64,000 bases of DNA, taken from positions 1 through 64,000 of the forward strand of contig NZ_ARQK01000044.1 in the NCBI RefSeq assembly GCF_000385215.1. The letters are read 5' to 3'. Source of the DNA: Thioalkalivibrio thiocyanoxidans ARh2. GTDB taxonomy: Bacteria; Pseudomonadota; Gammaproteobacteria; Ectothiorhodospirales; Ectothiorhodospiraceae. Within the stretch, counting starts at the first letter, position 1. Each line of letters begins with the position of its first letter. Positions 34,543 through 42,747 of this stretch are shown here, piece after piece. Below the pieces are notes generated by a model. The model saw only the letters and a list, made by a program, of their open reading frames with translations. It made no database searches and had not been told where the DNA came from. A program made the translations under genes and the position numbers.

Positions 34543-35010
34543 ATGTCACGGCAGCGCATCCTGGCCCTACCCGAGTTCAACGTGGCCGTGTTCGCGTTCC
34601 TGCTGAACTACCCATGGGAGTTTCTGCAGGTGCCCTTCTTCGACGACATGCCTACCATGCCGCACTGGGAGGCCGTGGTGTTCTGCACCCGGGCAACGCT
34701 TGGCGATGTACTGATCGCGCTCGCGGCCTTCTGGGGCGTGGCGGCGCTCACCCGGAACCGGAGCTGGATTCTCCAGCCCACCCTGCGCACCGTGCTGCTG
34801 TTCGTGGCGATCGGGGTCGTGATCACCATCGGCCTGGAGTGGCACGCAACGGCAATCGACGACCGCTGGCAATACGCCGACACCATGCCCACCTTGCCGA
34901 TCCTGGGCACGGGCCTGCTGCCGCTCATTCAGTGGATGATCCTGCCGCTCCTGCTGATCTGGTTCGTCCGCCGCCAGGTGAGGGGGCAGCTGGCGTTGAA
35001 CGACGCGTAG
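34543..35010 (+). CDS. uncharacterised four-helix membrane protein
   Basis: Protein of 155 aa. Hydrophobic segments are at about 10-25, 48-70, 78-100 and 118-145. Conserved-looking features are LLNYPWEFLQVPFFDDMP, HWEAVVFCTRATLGD and EWHATAIDDRWQY. Similar proteins occur in many environmental proteobacteria and cyanobacteria without known function. The ATG at 34543 has GGGAGG 5 nt upstream; earlier in-frame starts have no such signal. Confidence 0.75.
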   Translation: MSRQRILALPEFNVAVFAFLLNYPWEFLQVPFFDDMPTMPHWEAVVFCTRATLGDVLIALAAFWGVAALTRNRSWILQPTLRTVLLFVAIGVVITIGLEWHATAIDDRWQYADTMPTLPILGTGLLPLIQWMILPLLLIWFVRRQVRGQLALNDA

Positions 35011-35021
35011 CTACCGCGTCC

Positions 35022-35043
35022 AGAAGGTCGGTGTCGCCTTCTT
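35022..35043 (+). repeat. dispersed repeat, AGAAGG-arm variant
   Basis: AGAAGG / CCTTCT arms flank TCGGTGTCG plus one base. It is related to the GTGGGTGTCC motif with different but still complementary arms, and lies just after the stop of the membrane-protein gene. Confidence 0.45.
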
Positions 35044-35121
35044 CGTGGCTGGCAGTAGGTGTGCTTTTCTTCGTGATGTCGCCTTTTTGCACTGTCGCGC
35101 CCTAAAGGAGCCAAAACGACG

Positions 35122-36027
35122 CTACGGCGCGTCTTCGGCTGAAACGATTGAATCCATCTGAGCGCGGGCCGTACGTACGAGGATCCTGAAGTCGGACTCC
35201 CGAATGATCCTGATTCGCTGACCTTCAGCAACCAATTGCTCCGCTCTGCGATGCTTTGAACTCTTTTCGTGACCCGCGAGTTTGGTGACATCTTGGTCAC
35301 CTACAATCAAGATCGTGGTTTTCTTCGTCACGCTGCTCGTGACCCGACAGCCAACACTAGCCGCAAGGTCTGCCGCTTGGCTGCGCGGGAGTTCGAGTGC
35401 CCCTGTGAAGACGACGACTTCACCATATAAATCGCCTTCAGGGTTGCCGTCTCTTTTTATGCGTGCGCCAGAGAGCGCGCTCGCGGGATCAATGGGTTGG
35501 TTGACCCTACGGAGCCAGTGATCTAAGTCTTGCCGTGATTCTTTCAGAGCGGCAAGCAAGACAAAGCCAGCTGCCTTTGCGTCTTCGAGCGCATCATGAT
35601 GCCGAAATTCGTATCCGATCCTGTTACAAACGTTGGCAAGGCCGTAGCCTTTCCACGCCAGGTCTTTCCAGGTGCGGCGGACTACTCTGGCCGAGTCCAG
35701 CCAAGTGGTGCAAATGGGATTCAGGTTATACTTTGCGTAGGCCCGGTCGATAGCGATCCGATCAAAATGGGTGTGACAAACGCTGATTGTATTTTCGAGA
35801 GTAAAGCGTATTCGGTCGGCAATCTGGGGTAGTATTGGACGGCCTCTTACCAGATGCGGTTTGATGCCGTGTATGCTGACGTTGACCTCGTCGAAATGCT
35901 CTTCAGGGTCGACAAGCGTGCACCACTCTTCGGTGAGTTTTCCATCGACAAACTTCGCGACGCCGATTTGGCAAATCGATCCCATGTCAGCATTGGCAGT
36001 CTCGACGTCGATGGCAACAAACTGCAT
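35122..36027 (-). CDS. DnaQ-like 3'-5' exonuclease with C-terminal BRCT domain
   Basis: Protein of 301 aa. The N-terminal DEDDh exonuclease has FVAIDVETAN (D, E), CHTHFDRIAIDRA (D) and HHDALEDAKA (H, D), so the catalytic set is complete. A BRCT domain follows at about 205-290 (GEVVVFTGALELPRSQAADL, GCRVTSSVTKKTTILIVGDQ). This pairing is known in stand-alone repair or defence-associated exonucleases. It probably trims single-stranded or damaged DNA ends. The ATG at 36027 was chosen for GGAG 9 nt upstream. Codon use is more AT-rich than in core neighbours, suggesting acquisition. Confidence 0.85.
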   Translation of the reverse strand: MQFVAIDVETANADMGSICQIGVAKFVDGKLTEEWCTLVDPEEHFDEVNVSIHGIKPHLVRGRPILPQIADRIRFTLENTISVCHTHFDRIAIDRAYAKYNLNPICTTWLDSARVVRRTWKDLAWKGYGLANVCNRIGYEFRHHDALEDAKAAGFVLLAALKESRQDLDHWLRRVNQPIDPASALSGARIKRDGNPEGDLYGEVVVFTGALELPRSQAADLAASVGCRVTSSVTKKTTILIVGDQDVTKLAGHEKSSKHRRAEQLVAEGQRIRIIRESDFRILVRTARAQMDSIVSAEDAP

Positions 36028-36046
36028 CGGCTCGTCTCCAATGGGT

Positions 36047-36412
36047 TTACGCTTCCGCGTACTTTTTATTGTCGGCGGTGAAGACAACGGCCATTCCGGT
36101 GGCGGTGCACGTCAGTGTAATATCCTCGGCAGTGTCGATGTTCAGGTCTTCGCCCCTCAGGCCCTGCCACATGGCGAGGTAGAAGAGTGTTCCGAACTTG
36201 TGTTTCTTCTTTATAGCTTTTTCGACACCGCCTTTCCAAGGGAGAACCACGAGCTTCCCATCCGCGGCTCGCGCGGCCAGCTCTGGATCTTCAAGCCGTT
36301 TCTCTCGACCCCGTTCCCAGCATGCGATGAGCCCATTATCTTCGGAATTCCAACGTTCATCCCAATTTGCGCCGTCGCGAATCGGCTCGCTAATCGATCG
36401 GTATATCTTCAT
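36047..36412 (-). CDS. hypothetical protein
   Basis: Protein of 121 aa, soluble and basic, with MKIYRSISEPI at the start, a Lys/Glu-rich centre (VEKAIKKKHKFGTLFYLAMWQ) and IDTAEDITLTCTATGMAVVFT near the end. I do not recognise it. GAGGGG lies 7 nt before the chosen ATG. It ends 19 bp upstream of the exonuclease start on the same strand, so they may be co-transcribed. Confidence 0.6.
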   Translation of the reverse strand: MKIYRSISEPIRDGANWDERWNSEDNGLIACWERGREKRLEDPELAARAADGKLVVLPWKGGVEKAIKKKHKFGTLFYLAMWQGLRGEDLNIDTAEDITLTCTATGMAVVFTADNKKYAEA

Positions 36413-36514
36413 GCGGTGCCCCTCGAGAGTCATGAGTAAGGGTCTAACAGCAAAAGGCAACGGTCGGACCCCGTGGCCGATACCCCCTTCTTGCGGCTCG
36501 TTGGCTGAAGACTC

Positions 36515-36724
36515 CTACAAGCCCTCCGGGTTACCGTCGCGGATCTCGCCCGTCCCTGCCATCTCGCCGTGGCGTAGCCAGGTAATGCTGTTGCCTTCGA
36601 TCGAGAGGCGCCAGCAGTCCGAACTCCTATTGAACGTCATGCACAGCGCATCGTCCTCGACCTTCCAACTGGACTCGGTCTCGTCCGCGTTACGCATTCC
36701 CCCATCTTCAGCGAAGTAGTCCAC
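36515..36724 (-). pseudogene. probable C-terminal gene fragment
   Basis: An open frame of 69 codons whose product (SSWKVEDDALCMTFNRSSDCWRL as two pieces of a two-Cys motif, ending IRDGNPEGL) resembles the tail of small secreted proteins with a WxxxxDxLC...C pattern. It begins with no signal peptide or clear ribosome binding site, so the 5' part is probably lost. It could instead be a short intact gene. Confidence 0.4.
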
Positions 36725-37257
36725 CGTTCGCCCCGCGCCGTGGATCTTGGAATCAACGGTATTTCAGGAGACGGCGGCTTCTACCTCCGAACTCGTCGCA
36801 GGTTCGAGATCCGCAGCCGCGGTGTGACTGCGAGGGCAAGGAGTTCAGGATGATGACACGCATGGTGGCCTCCCTGATCAACACGTTCAGGGGCTCGCAA
36901 GCCCTCAGCCTCGTATAACATCGGGCACACGCCCGAAACAATCATGCTGCATGCCGAACACAGTGCCGACAAGCGTGAGTTCCCCTGCAATCGTGTTTTT
37001 CACCTTCCAGTATCCCCGTGGACGACCCGGGCGTTGGCTGAGAGGCGCGCCGGGGTTGCGTCCGGGCGGGGCCTCGCCCTAACGGGCCAGAAAATGATGC
37101 TATCGAGATCCGAGCCCTTTTCCCGCTGGTTTTCGCGTTTCGTTCAGGCGGAACCCGGATTTCTCGCAATGGTCCATCGGTATAAGTATCGGGGCAGGGT
37201 ATCCGGCAGGCCGACAAACACCGGCTGTCAGCGCATCAAGCCGGAAGGACGGTGGAC
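36725..37257. other. gene-less stretch
   Basis: About 530 bp with no supported gene. One hairpin is present at 36920-36935 (TCGGGC / GCCCGA, 4-nt loop) without a T-run. The right end supplies the ribosome binding site AAGGA of the DsbC-like gene. The irregular base composition and the broken gene on its left suggest decayed sequence. Confidence 0.4.
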
Positions 37258-37797
37258 GTGATACGGAACAGGATCTGCGCATGCCCCATGGTTCTGGTGG
37301 CCGTGGCGTTTCTCGTGTTCGGCCTGAGCGGCAACGCGGCCGCCGGGGAACGGGACGCCGAGATCGCGCAACTGGTGGAGGGCCTGGACGAGGACGAGCT
37401 CATCGTCTTTGAGCCGGACGACGCCCAGTACACCGTGACGGTCTTTACCGACGTCAACTGCCCCTATTGCCGCGAGTTCCACCAGCAAATCGACGACTAC
37501 CTCTTATGGGACATTCGCATTCGGTATGCGGCGTTCCCCGTCATCGGCAACGCCTTCGAGCAGATGGAGGCGGTGTGGTGCAGCGACGACCGGCAGAATG
37601 CCATCACTCGGGCCAAGCTGGGCGAGACCATAAAGGCGGAAGACTGCCCGAACCCCGTGGCCGATCATCTGGCCATCGCCCGGGAGCAGCGGTTCCGGGG
37701 CACTCCCACCATCATCACCCCCCAGGGCCGGATCAGGTACGGCCTTGTCTCCGCCGCCGAACTCGTGGATATGCTGGAAGCCGAGGCGGCCCGGTAA
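37258..37797 (+). CDS. DsbC-like thiol:disulfide isomerase domain protein
   Basis: Protein of 179 aa with a signal peptide (core MVLVAVAFLVFGLSG, cleavage near AAA). The mature thioredoxin-fold domain has VNCPYCREFH (CPYC active site) and the cis-Pro loop GTPTI, placing it with DsbC/DsbG C-terminal domains. The N-terminal dimerisation domain of DsbC is absent, so it may act as a monomeric oxidase or reductase in the periplasm. Further Cys in VWCSDD and EDCPN are typical of DsbC. GTG at 37258 is 8 nt from GGAAGGA; an upstream GTG is too close to it. Confidence 0.8.
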   Translation: MIRNRICACPMVLVAVAFLVFGLSGNAAAGERDAEIAQLVEGLDEDELIVFEPDDAQYTVTVFTDVNCPYCREFHQQIDDYLLWDIRIRYAAFPVIGNAFEQMEAVWCSDDRQNAITRAKLGETIKAEDCPNPVADHLAIAREQRFRGTPTIITPQGRIRYGLVSAAELVDMLEAEAAR

Positions 37798-37806
37798 GCA
37801 GCGTTT

Positions 37807-37831
37807 CAAGAAGGTGGGTGTCCTCATCTTG
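37807..37831 (+). repeat. dispersed GGTGGGTGTCCTC repeat
   Basis: CAAGA and TCTTG arms enclose AGGTGGGTGTCCTCA. The copy sits immediately after the DsbC-like stop codon. Confidence 0.55.
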
Positions 37832-38312
37832 ACCCCTCGTCGCTCTCCTCCAGCCCCAGTCGTTGGTGCCATTCGGCGATGCTCTCTTCCGGGAAACCGG
37901 AGAAACATCGGCTGGTGTCGTCTGCCTCCACCTCCACCCAGTTGGCCTTGCTGTCGAGCAGGATATGGACGTGCTCGGGTGGGGTCGGCAGTTCGCTGTC
38001 GATGGCGGACGCAAAGGGGTGGACGAGGGCGGGCCAGCGGGGATCATAGACCCATAGGGCACTGGCGCAGTGGCGGCAGAAATGGCGCTCGCCGAGGCTC
38101 GGCTCGCCATCGATCACTGCATGGTAGATACCCGTGTGATCGGCGCCCTCGACCTCCAGCGTCTCGGCTCGACCGCTCAGGTTGATGGCATAGCCGCCGC
38201 CCCCGGCGGTCTTGCGGCAGATCGAGCAGTAGCAGCGCTGGTAGGGATATGGATGCGGCGATTCCACGCGAAAACGCACCGCGCCGCAGTGACAGGAACC
38301 TTCGAGCAGCAT
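37824..38312 (-). CDS. GFA-family zinc protein (glutathione-dependent formaldehyde-activating enzyme-like)
   Basis: Protein of 162 aa with the full GFA zinc signature: CHCGAV near the N-terminus, RCYCSICRK and FCRHCAS. These Cys hold two zinc ions in Gfa. True Gfa speeds S-hydroxymethylglutathione formation; most homologues are of unknown substrate. GGAGGAGA precedes the ATG. The 3' end overlaps the short repeat that follows the convergent DsbC-like gene. Confidence 0.85.
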   Translation of the reverse strand: MLLEGSCHCGAVRFRVESPHPYPYQRCYCSICRKTAGGGGYAINLSGRAETLEVEGADHTGIYHAVIDGEPSLGERHFCRHCASALWVYDPRWPALVHPFASAIDSELPTPPEHVHILLDSKANWVEVEADDTSRCFSGFPEESIAEWHQRLGLEESDEGSR

Positions 38313-38736
38313 GGCCTCTCCTCCCGAATCGGGTGGCTACCCTAAGTCTAGTGCACTGGGGAAGGGCGGCAGGCCTTCGCTTTCGCCACTGGAGGGTACG
38401 AGGCAGAGGGCGCTGCGTCGCGTATGGCGAACATAGCAACAAGCAAGGTCTGACCGCGTACCCTCGCCTGGTCATGAAGGACGCTTGGCCCCCCCCACAT
38501 CAAGCCAGTGGCCAAGAAGGTGGGTGTCCTCTTCTTCCCCGCATGGAATGTCTCTCCGCGGGCGGTTGATATCTGCCTGGTGGATCCTCCGACAGGGCGC
38601 GGTGGGGTTCCGCGTTACAACCCTGATCGAATCGGGGTTGGTTGTGGGTCGGACCACATCTACCGAAGGTCTAAGGCGGTTTTTGGGCCGTTCGGGCCAG
38701 CCGGCTGTCAGGAGACGCCGTTCGGGGAGGGATCTC
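38313..38736. other. gene-less stretch with dispersed repeats
   Basis: About 420 bp with no supported gene. It contains GCAAGGTCTGACC at 38443-38455, found again at 47789-47801, and the repeat at 38514-38536. The ribosome binding site GGGAGGG at the right end belongs to mltF. The start of a long open frame at 38485 is an upstream extension of mltF. Confidence 0.5.
38514..38536 (+). repeat. dispersed GGTGGGTGTCCTC repeat, intact copy
   Basis: AAGAAGG, TGGGTGT and CCTCTTCTT in succession, so a 6-bp AAGAAG / CTTCTT inverted pair encloses the invariant GTGGGTGTCC core. Confidence 0.6.
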
Positions 38737-40197
38737 ATGTCCACTGATTCGTACATCCATTCACTGCATCCGCTTCCCTGGTGGCGTTCAGGTCTGGTGA
38801 CCGCGTCGGCGGTCGTGCTCATGGCCTGCGGTCCCGGGGAGGGGCAGTCGGAAGTGCCGGGGGTGACGGGCTCTTCGCTGGAACATCCGGAGGGCACCGG
38901 CGAACTGGTGGTGGTAACCCGCAATGCCCCCACCGCCTGGTTCTACGATCGCCACACCGAGAGCGCAGGCCCGGAACATGACCTGGTGGAAGCCTTCGCA
39001 GCCGCGCGTGGCTGGGAGGTCGAATGGAAGGTGGTGGACTCGGTGGGCGAGGTGCTGAAGACCCTGGCCTCCGGCGAGGTCCATATGGCGGCGGCCGGTC
39101 TCACGCATCTGGAATCGCGTGATGCGGATTTCCTCCGCGGGCCGCAGCATACCGAGGTGACCGAGCAGGTCGTGTGTCACCGCGATCGCGGCTCGCTGCC
39201 GGAGTCGATCGCCGACCTGGACGGGCTGGAGCTGGCGGTCAGTGCCGGCAGCGCCTACGTCGAAACCCTGCAGGCGCTGGACGAGCCGGTGGCCCATCGC
39301 GCCGAGCCGGAGGGCACCGAGCGGCTGCTGGCGGCCGTGGAAGAGGGCAAACTCGACTGTACGGTGGCCGACTCGCATATCGTCGACCTCAACCAGCGGA
39401 TCTTCCCGCACCTGGAAGTGGCCTTCGACGTGAGTGATGAACGCGCGATCGGCTGGTATCTGCACCCCGATTTCGAGGAACTTGCGGCGCAGGCGGGTGC
39501 GTGGATGGACACCGACGAGGGGACGCAGGTGCGTGCCCGGGTGGACGAGCAGTACTATGCCTACGTCCCGGAATTCGACTTCGTGGACCTGCGTGCACTG
39601 ACCCGGCGCATCGACCAGCGGCTGCCGGATTTCCGCCCGGTGTTCGAGGAGGCCGCTGACGACTACGAACTGCCCGCCGACCTGCTGGCCGCGTTGGCCT
39701 ACCAGGAGTCGCACTGGGATCCGCAGGCGCGCAGTCCCACCGGGGTGCGCGGGATGATGATGCTGACCCAGCGCACCGCGCAGGAGCTGGGGATCGAGGA
39801 TCGCCTGGATCCGGAGCAGAGCATTCGCGGCGGCGCGCGGTACCTGCAACAGATGCACGAGCGCCTGGACGAGGACATCCCGGAACCGGACCGTACCTAT
39901 CTCGCGCTGGCCAGCTACAACATCGGCCGCGGGCATCTGCTGGATGCGCGGCGCCTGGCGAGAGAACTGGATCGCGATCCAGACCGCTGGGCGGACATGC
40001 GCGAGGTGTTGCCCCTGCTGACCGAGGAACGCTATTACCGCGATCTGCAGTTCGGCTACGCGCGCGGTTACCAGCCGGTGTACTACGTGCAGCGCATCCG
40101 CAACTACCGAGCCGTGATCCGGCCCGCCTTCGTGGGGGACGAGGTCGCCGTGGACGGACCGGCGCCGTCTATCTTCTCGCGGCTGCTGTCGGACTAA
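38737..40197 (+). CDS. mltF: membrane-bound lytic murein transglycosylase F
   Basis: Protein of 486 aa. The N-terminus has a hydrophobic segment ending LMACG, a plausible lipobox. A solute-binding-protein-like domain fills about 50-290 (GELVVVTRNAPTAWFY, HDLVEAFAAARGW). The C-terminal lytic transglycosylase domain (about 300-450) carries the catalytic Glu in AYQESHWDPQA, then GVRGMMMLT and LASYNIGRGH. It cuts the MurNAc-GlcNAc bond in peptidoglycan at the outer membrane. The ATG at 38737 has GGGAGGG 5 nt upstream. Confidence 0.9.
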   Translation: MSTDSYIHSLHPLPWWRSGLVTASAVVLMACGPGEGQSEVPGVTGSSLEHPEGTGELVVVTRNAPTAWFYDRHTESAGPEHDLVEAFAAARGWEVEWKVVDSVGEVLKTLASGEVHMAAAGLTHLESRDADFLRGPQHTEVTEQVVCHRDRGSLPESIADLDGLELAVSAGSAYVETLQALDEPVAHRAEPEGTERLLAAVEEGKLDCTVADSHIVDLNQRIFPHLEVAFDVSDERAIGWYLHPDFEELAAQAGAWMDTDEGTQVRARVDEQYYAYVPEFDFVDLRALTRRIDQRLPDFRPVFEEAADDYELPADLLAALAYQESHWDPQARSPTGVRGMMMLTQRTAQELGIEDRLDPEQSIRGGARYLQQMHERLDEDIPEPDRTYLALASYNIGRGHLLDARRLARELDRDPDRWADMREVLPLLTEERYYRDLQFGYARGYQPVYYVQRIRNYRAVIRPAFVGDEVAVDGPAPSIFSRLLSD

Positions 40198-40263
40198 GCA
40201 GGCCGCCGGTCAATTCTTCCAGCGCCTGCGCCAGGCGGGCAGCAGGCGCGCCTAGCGAAGGGC

Positions 40264-40290
40264 AACAAGGTGGGTGTCCTCTTCTTCCCC
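40264..40290 (+). repeat. dispersed GGTGGGTGTCCTC repeat, intact copy
   Basis: AACAAGGTGGGTGTCC followed by TCTTCTTCCCC, matching the 38514 copy over the core and right arm. It lies between the convergent mltF and hsdR genes. Confidence 0.6.
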
Positions 40291-40332
40291 TTCTTCCTGC
40301 ACTTCTTCGACGGGGATACTCGTGGTCTTACA

Positions 40333-42747
40333 TCAGTACAAATACTGCTGAAAGTCCACGAACACTTCTCGGATGTTGCTCACCGGCCCCAGCTCGTGCA
40401 CCGCGTCACCGAGGCTGTGGTACTTCAATTCAATCAGCTGGGGGAGCTTCGCCGTATCCAGTTCGCTTACGCCCTGAGCGACATAGTGATCGAGCACGAA
40501 TCTCAGAAATTCCTGCTGTCTGTAGTCGTGTCCCTGGAAGATGCGCTCCTTGTGGGCATCGACTCGTTCCGCCCGGGTGACCGGCGCCATGTTGAAGGCG
40601 ATGTAGGCCAGGACGTCGTATAGATCGCTGTTTTCGGCCTCGATCAGCTTGCCGACCTCGGCCAACTGTTGCGTGCCATAGCCCTTTTCCTCCAGCCCCT
40701 CCAGCAGGCTCTTCCGGGTATCCGGGCGGCTCCACAGGCGGCGAAGCTCATCTTCGTCCTGGAAGAGCTCTGGTAGATCGCCGAACAGGCGCTGGATGAA
40801 TTCAGCGGCAGAGATGGGCTTGCCGTCCGGGCCCCAGAAGCTGGTCGCCGTCATGTGCTGGATGGCGCGTTCCTTGCCGTCGCCCAGGCGGATCTTCACC
40901 TTGCGGCGTTTCTCGCAGATGCAGGGCCATTCGCCGCAGACCTCGCAAGGTTCCGGCGGCTCCTTCTCGCAAACACAAGGCCGCTCGCCGCAAACAGGGC
41001 AGGGCTGCGGAGGCTCCGTGGTGCAACTACAAGGGCTGTTGCCGCATCGCTCGCAGGGTTCGGGCGGCAAGGGCTCGCCATCCCACTCCGGATCGTTAAA
41101 GTGCTCGTAGGCCTTCACGAAGTCGTAGATCGTGAAGTAGTCCTTGCCCTCAAACAGGCGCGTACCGCGACCGATGATCTGCTTGAACTCGATCATGCTG
41201 TTCACCGGCCGCATCAGCACGATGTTGCGCACGTTGCGGGCATCCACGCCGGTGGAGAGCTTCTGCGAGGTGGTGAGGATGGTCGGGATGGTCTTTTCGT
41301 TGTCCTGGAACTGCTTCAGGAAGCGCTCGCCCTCCTTGCCGTCGTTGGCGGTGACGCGCTCGCAGTAGTGCGGGTCCTTGCTGGTCTTGAGCTGGTTGAT
41401 CAGGTCGCGCACTGCCAGCGCGTGTTCCTGGGTGGCGCAGAACACCAGCGTCTTCTCGCGCGGGTCGATCTGCTTCATGAACAGCTTCACGCGGTAGCGC
41501 TCGCGCTCCTGGATCTCGATGACCCGGTTGAAGTCGTCCTCGGTGTAGCGCCGCCCTTGCTCCACCTCGCCCTCGATGATCTCGTCATCCGCCGTGTAGA
41601 CGTATTCATCCAGCGTGGTGGCGATCTGCCGCACCTTGAACGGGGTCAGGAAGCCATCGTTGATGCCATCCTTCAGCGAGTAGATGTAGACCGGCTCGCC
41701 GAAGTAGGCGTAGGTGTCGGCGTTCACCGTGCGCTTCGGCGTGGCGGTCAGGCCAAGCTGCACGGCGGGCTGGAAATACTCGAGGATGCCGCGCCAGTTG
41801 CTCTCGTCGTTGGCGCCGCCCCGGTGGCACTCGTCGATGATGATGAAATCGAAGAAATCCGGCGGGTAGTCGCCAAAATTCGGTGCGGGGTGGCCCGCGG
41901 CATCGCGCCCGGTCATAAAAGTTTGGAAGATGGTGAAGAACACATTGCCGTTCTTCGGCACCCGACCTTTCTTGCGGATCACCTCCGGATCGATCCGCAC
42001 CAGCGCATCCTCGGGAAAGGCGGAAAAGTCGTTGAAGGCCTGATTGGCCAGGATGTTGCGATCCGCCAGAAACAGGATGCGCGGCTGCCGCCCCGGCGTG
42101 CCGGCAGCACGCGCCGCCAGACTCCAGCGCGCATGGAACAGCTTCCAGGCAATCTGGAAGGCGATGGCCGTCTTGCCGGTCCCGGTCGCCAGGGTCAGCA
42201 GAATGCGATCCCGCCCCGCGGCAACCGCCTCCAGCGCCTGGTTGATGGCGTTGTGCTGGTAGTAGCGCGCCTGCCAGAAGCCGCCCTTGTCCTCGAACGG
42301 CACGGCCCCGAAGCGCTCCCGCCAGGTGTCCTGCGCGTCGCCGCCCGCGCCGAAGGTCTCCACCCACAGATCATCCGGCGACGGCCAGGCCTCCACAGGG
42401 CCCTCCACGCCGGTTGCCATGTCCACCCGGTAGATGGCGTCACCATTGGTGCAGTAGGCGAAGCGCGCCTGCAGGCGCTCGGCATAGCGCTTGGCCTGGG
42501 CGAGCCCCTCGGTCACCGGCAGGCTGCGCTTCTTGGCCTCGATCACCGCCAGCTTCTGGCCGCGGTAGGTCAGCACGTAGTCGGCAATGTCCTGCCTGGC
42601 TCGCTTGCCGCCACCCTGCAGCCGGCCGAGGGTGATCACCTCGCGCCGCACCCGGCTGGCCTCCACCACGCCCCAGCCGGCCTCCTTCAAGGCCGGGTCG
42701 ATCAGTTCGGCGCGGGTGTCTGCCTCATTGAGGCCGGCCTCGTTCAT
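40333..42747 (-). CDS. hsdR: type I restriction enzyme R subunit
   Basis: Protein of 804 aa, EcoEI-like size. The N-terminal nuclease region has DYVLTYRGQKLAVIEAKK (D...ExK). The translocase has Walker A TLATGTGKTAIA, motif II IIDECHRGG, SNWRGILEYF, LGLTATP and the late motif MRPVNSMIEFKQIIGRGTR. A Cys-rich insert at about 560-615 holds three repeats of the form CxxCGxxPCxC, possibly zinc-binding. It translocates and cleaves unmodified DNA with HsdM2S. Its start overlaps the RhuM-Fic stop (ATGA at 42744-42747). Confidence 0.93.
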   Translation of the reverse strand: MNEAGLNEADTRAELIDPALKEAGWGVVEASRVRREVITLGRLQGGGKRARQDIADYVLTYRGQKLAVIEAKKRSLPVTEGLAQAKRYAERLQARFAYCTNGDAIYRVDMATGVEGPVEAWPSPDDLWVETFGAGGDAQDTWRERFGAVPFEDKGGFWQARYYQHNAINQALEAVAAGRDRILLTLATGTGKTAIAFQIAWKLFHARWSLAARAAGTPGRQPRILFLADRNILANQAFNDFSAFPEDALVRIDPEVIRKKGRVPKNGNVFFTIFQTFMTGRDAAGHPAPNFGDYPPDFFDFIIIDECHRGGANDESNWRGILEYFQPAVQLGLTATPKRTVNADTYAYFGEPVYIYSLKDGINDGFLTPFKVRQIATTLDEYVYTADDEIIEGEVEQGRRYTEDDFNRVIEIQERERYRVKLFMKQIDPREKTLVFCATQEHALAVRDLINQLKTSKDPHYCERVTANDGKEGERFLKQFQDNEKTIPTILTTSQKLSTGVDARNVRNIVLMRPVNSMIEFKQIIGRGTRLFEGKDYFTIYDFVKAYEHFNDPEWDGEPLPPEPCERCGNSPCSCTTEPPQPCPVCGERPCVCEKEPPEPCEVCGEWPCICEKRRKVKIRLGDGKERAIQHMTATSFWGPDGKPISAAEFIQRLFGDLPELFQDEDELRRLWSRPDTRKSLLEGLEEKGYGTQQLAEVGKLIEAENSDLYDVLAYIAFNMAPVTRAERVDAHKERIFQGHDYRQQEFLRFVLDHYVAQGVSELDTAKLPQLIELKYHSLGDAVHELGPVSNIREVFVDFQQYLY

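Noticed and set aside
36942-37217. 91-codon minus-strand frame
   Set aside because: Composition biased to Arg/Pro/Cys with no start signal; likely chance.
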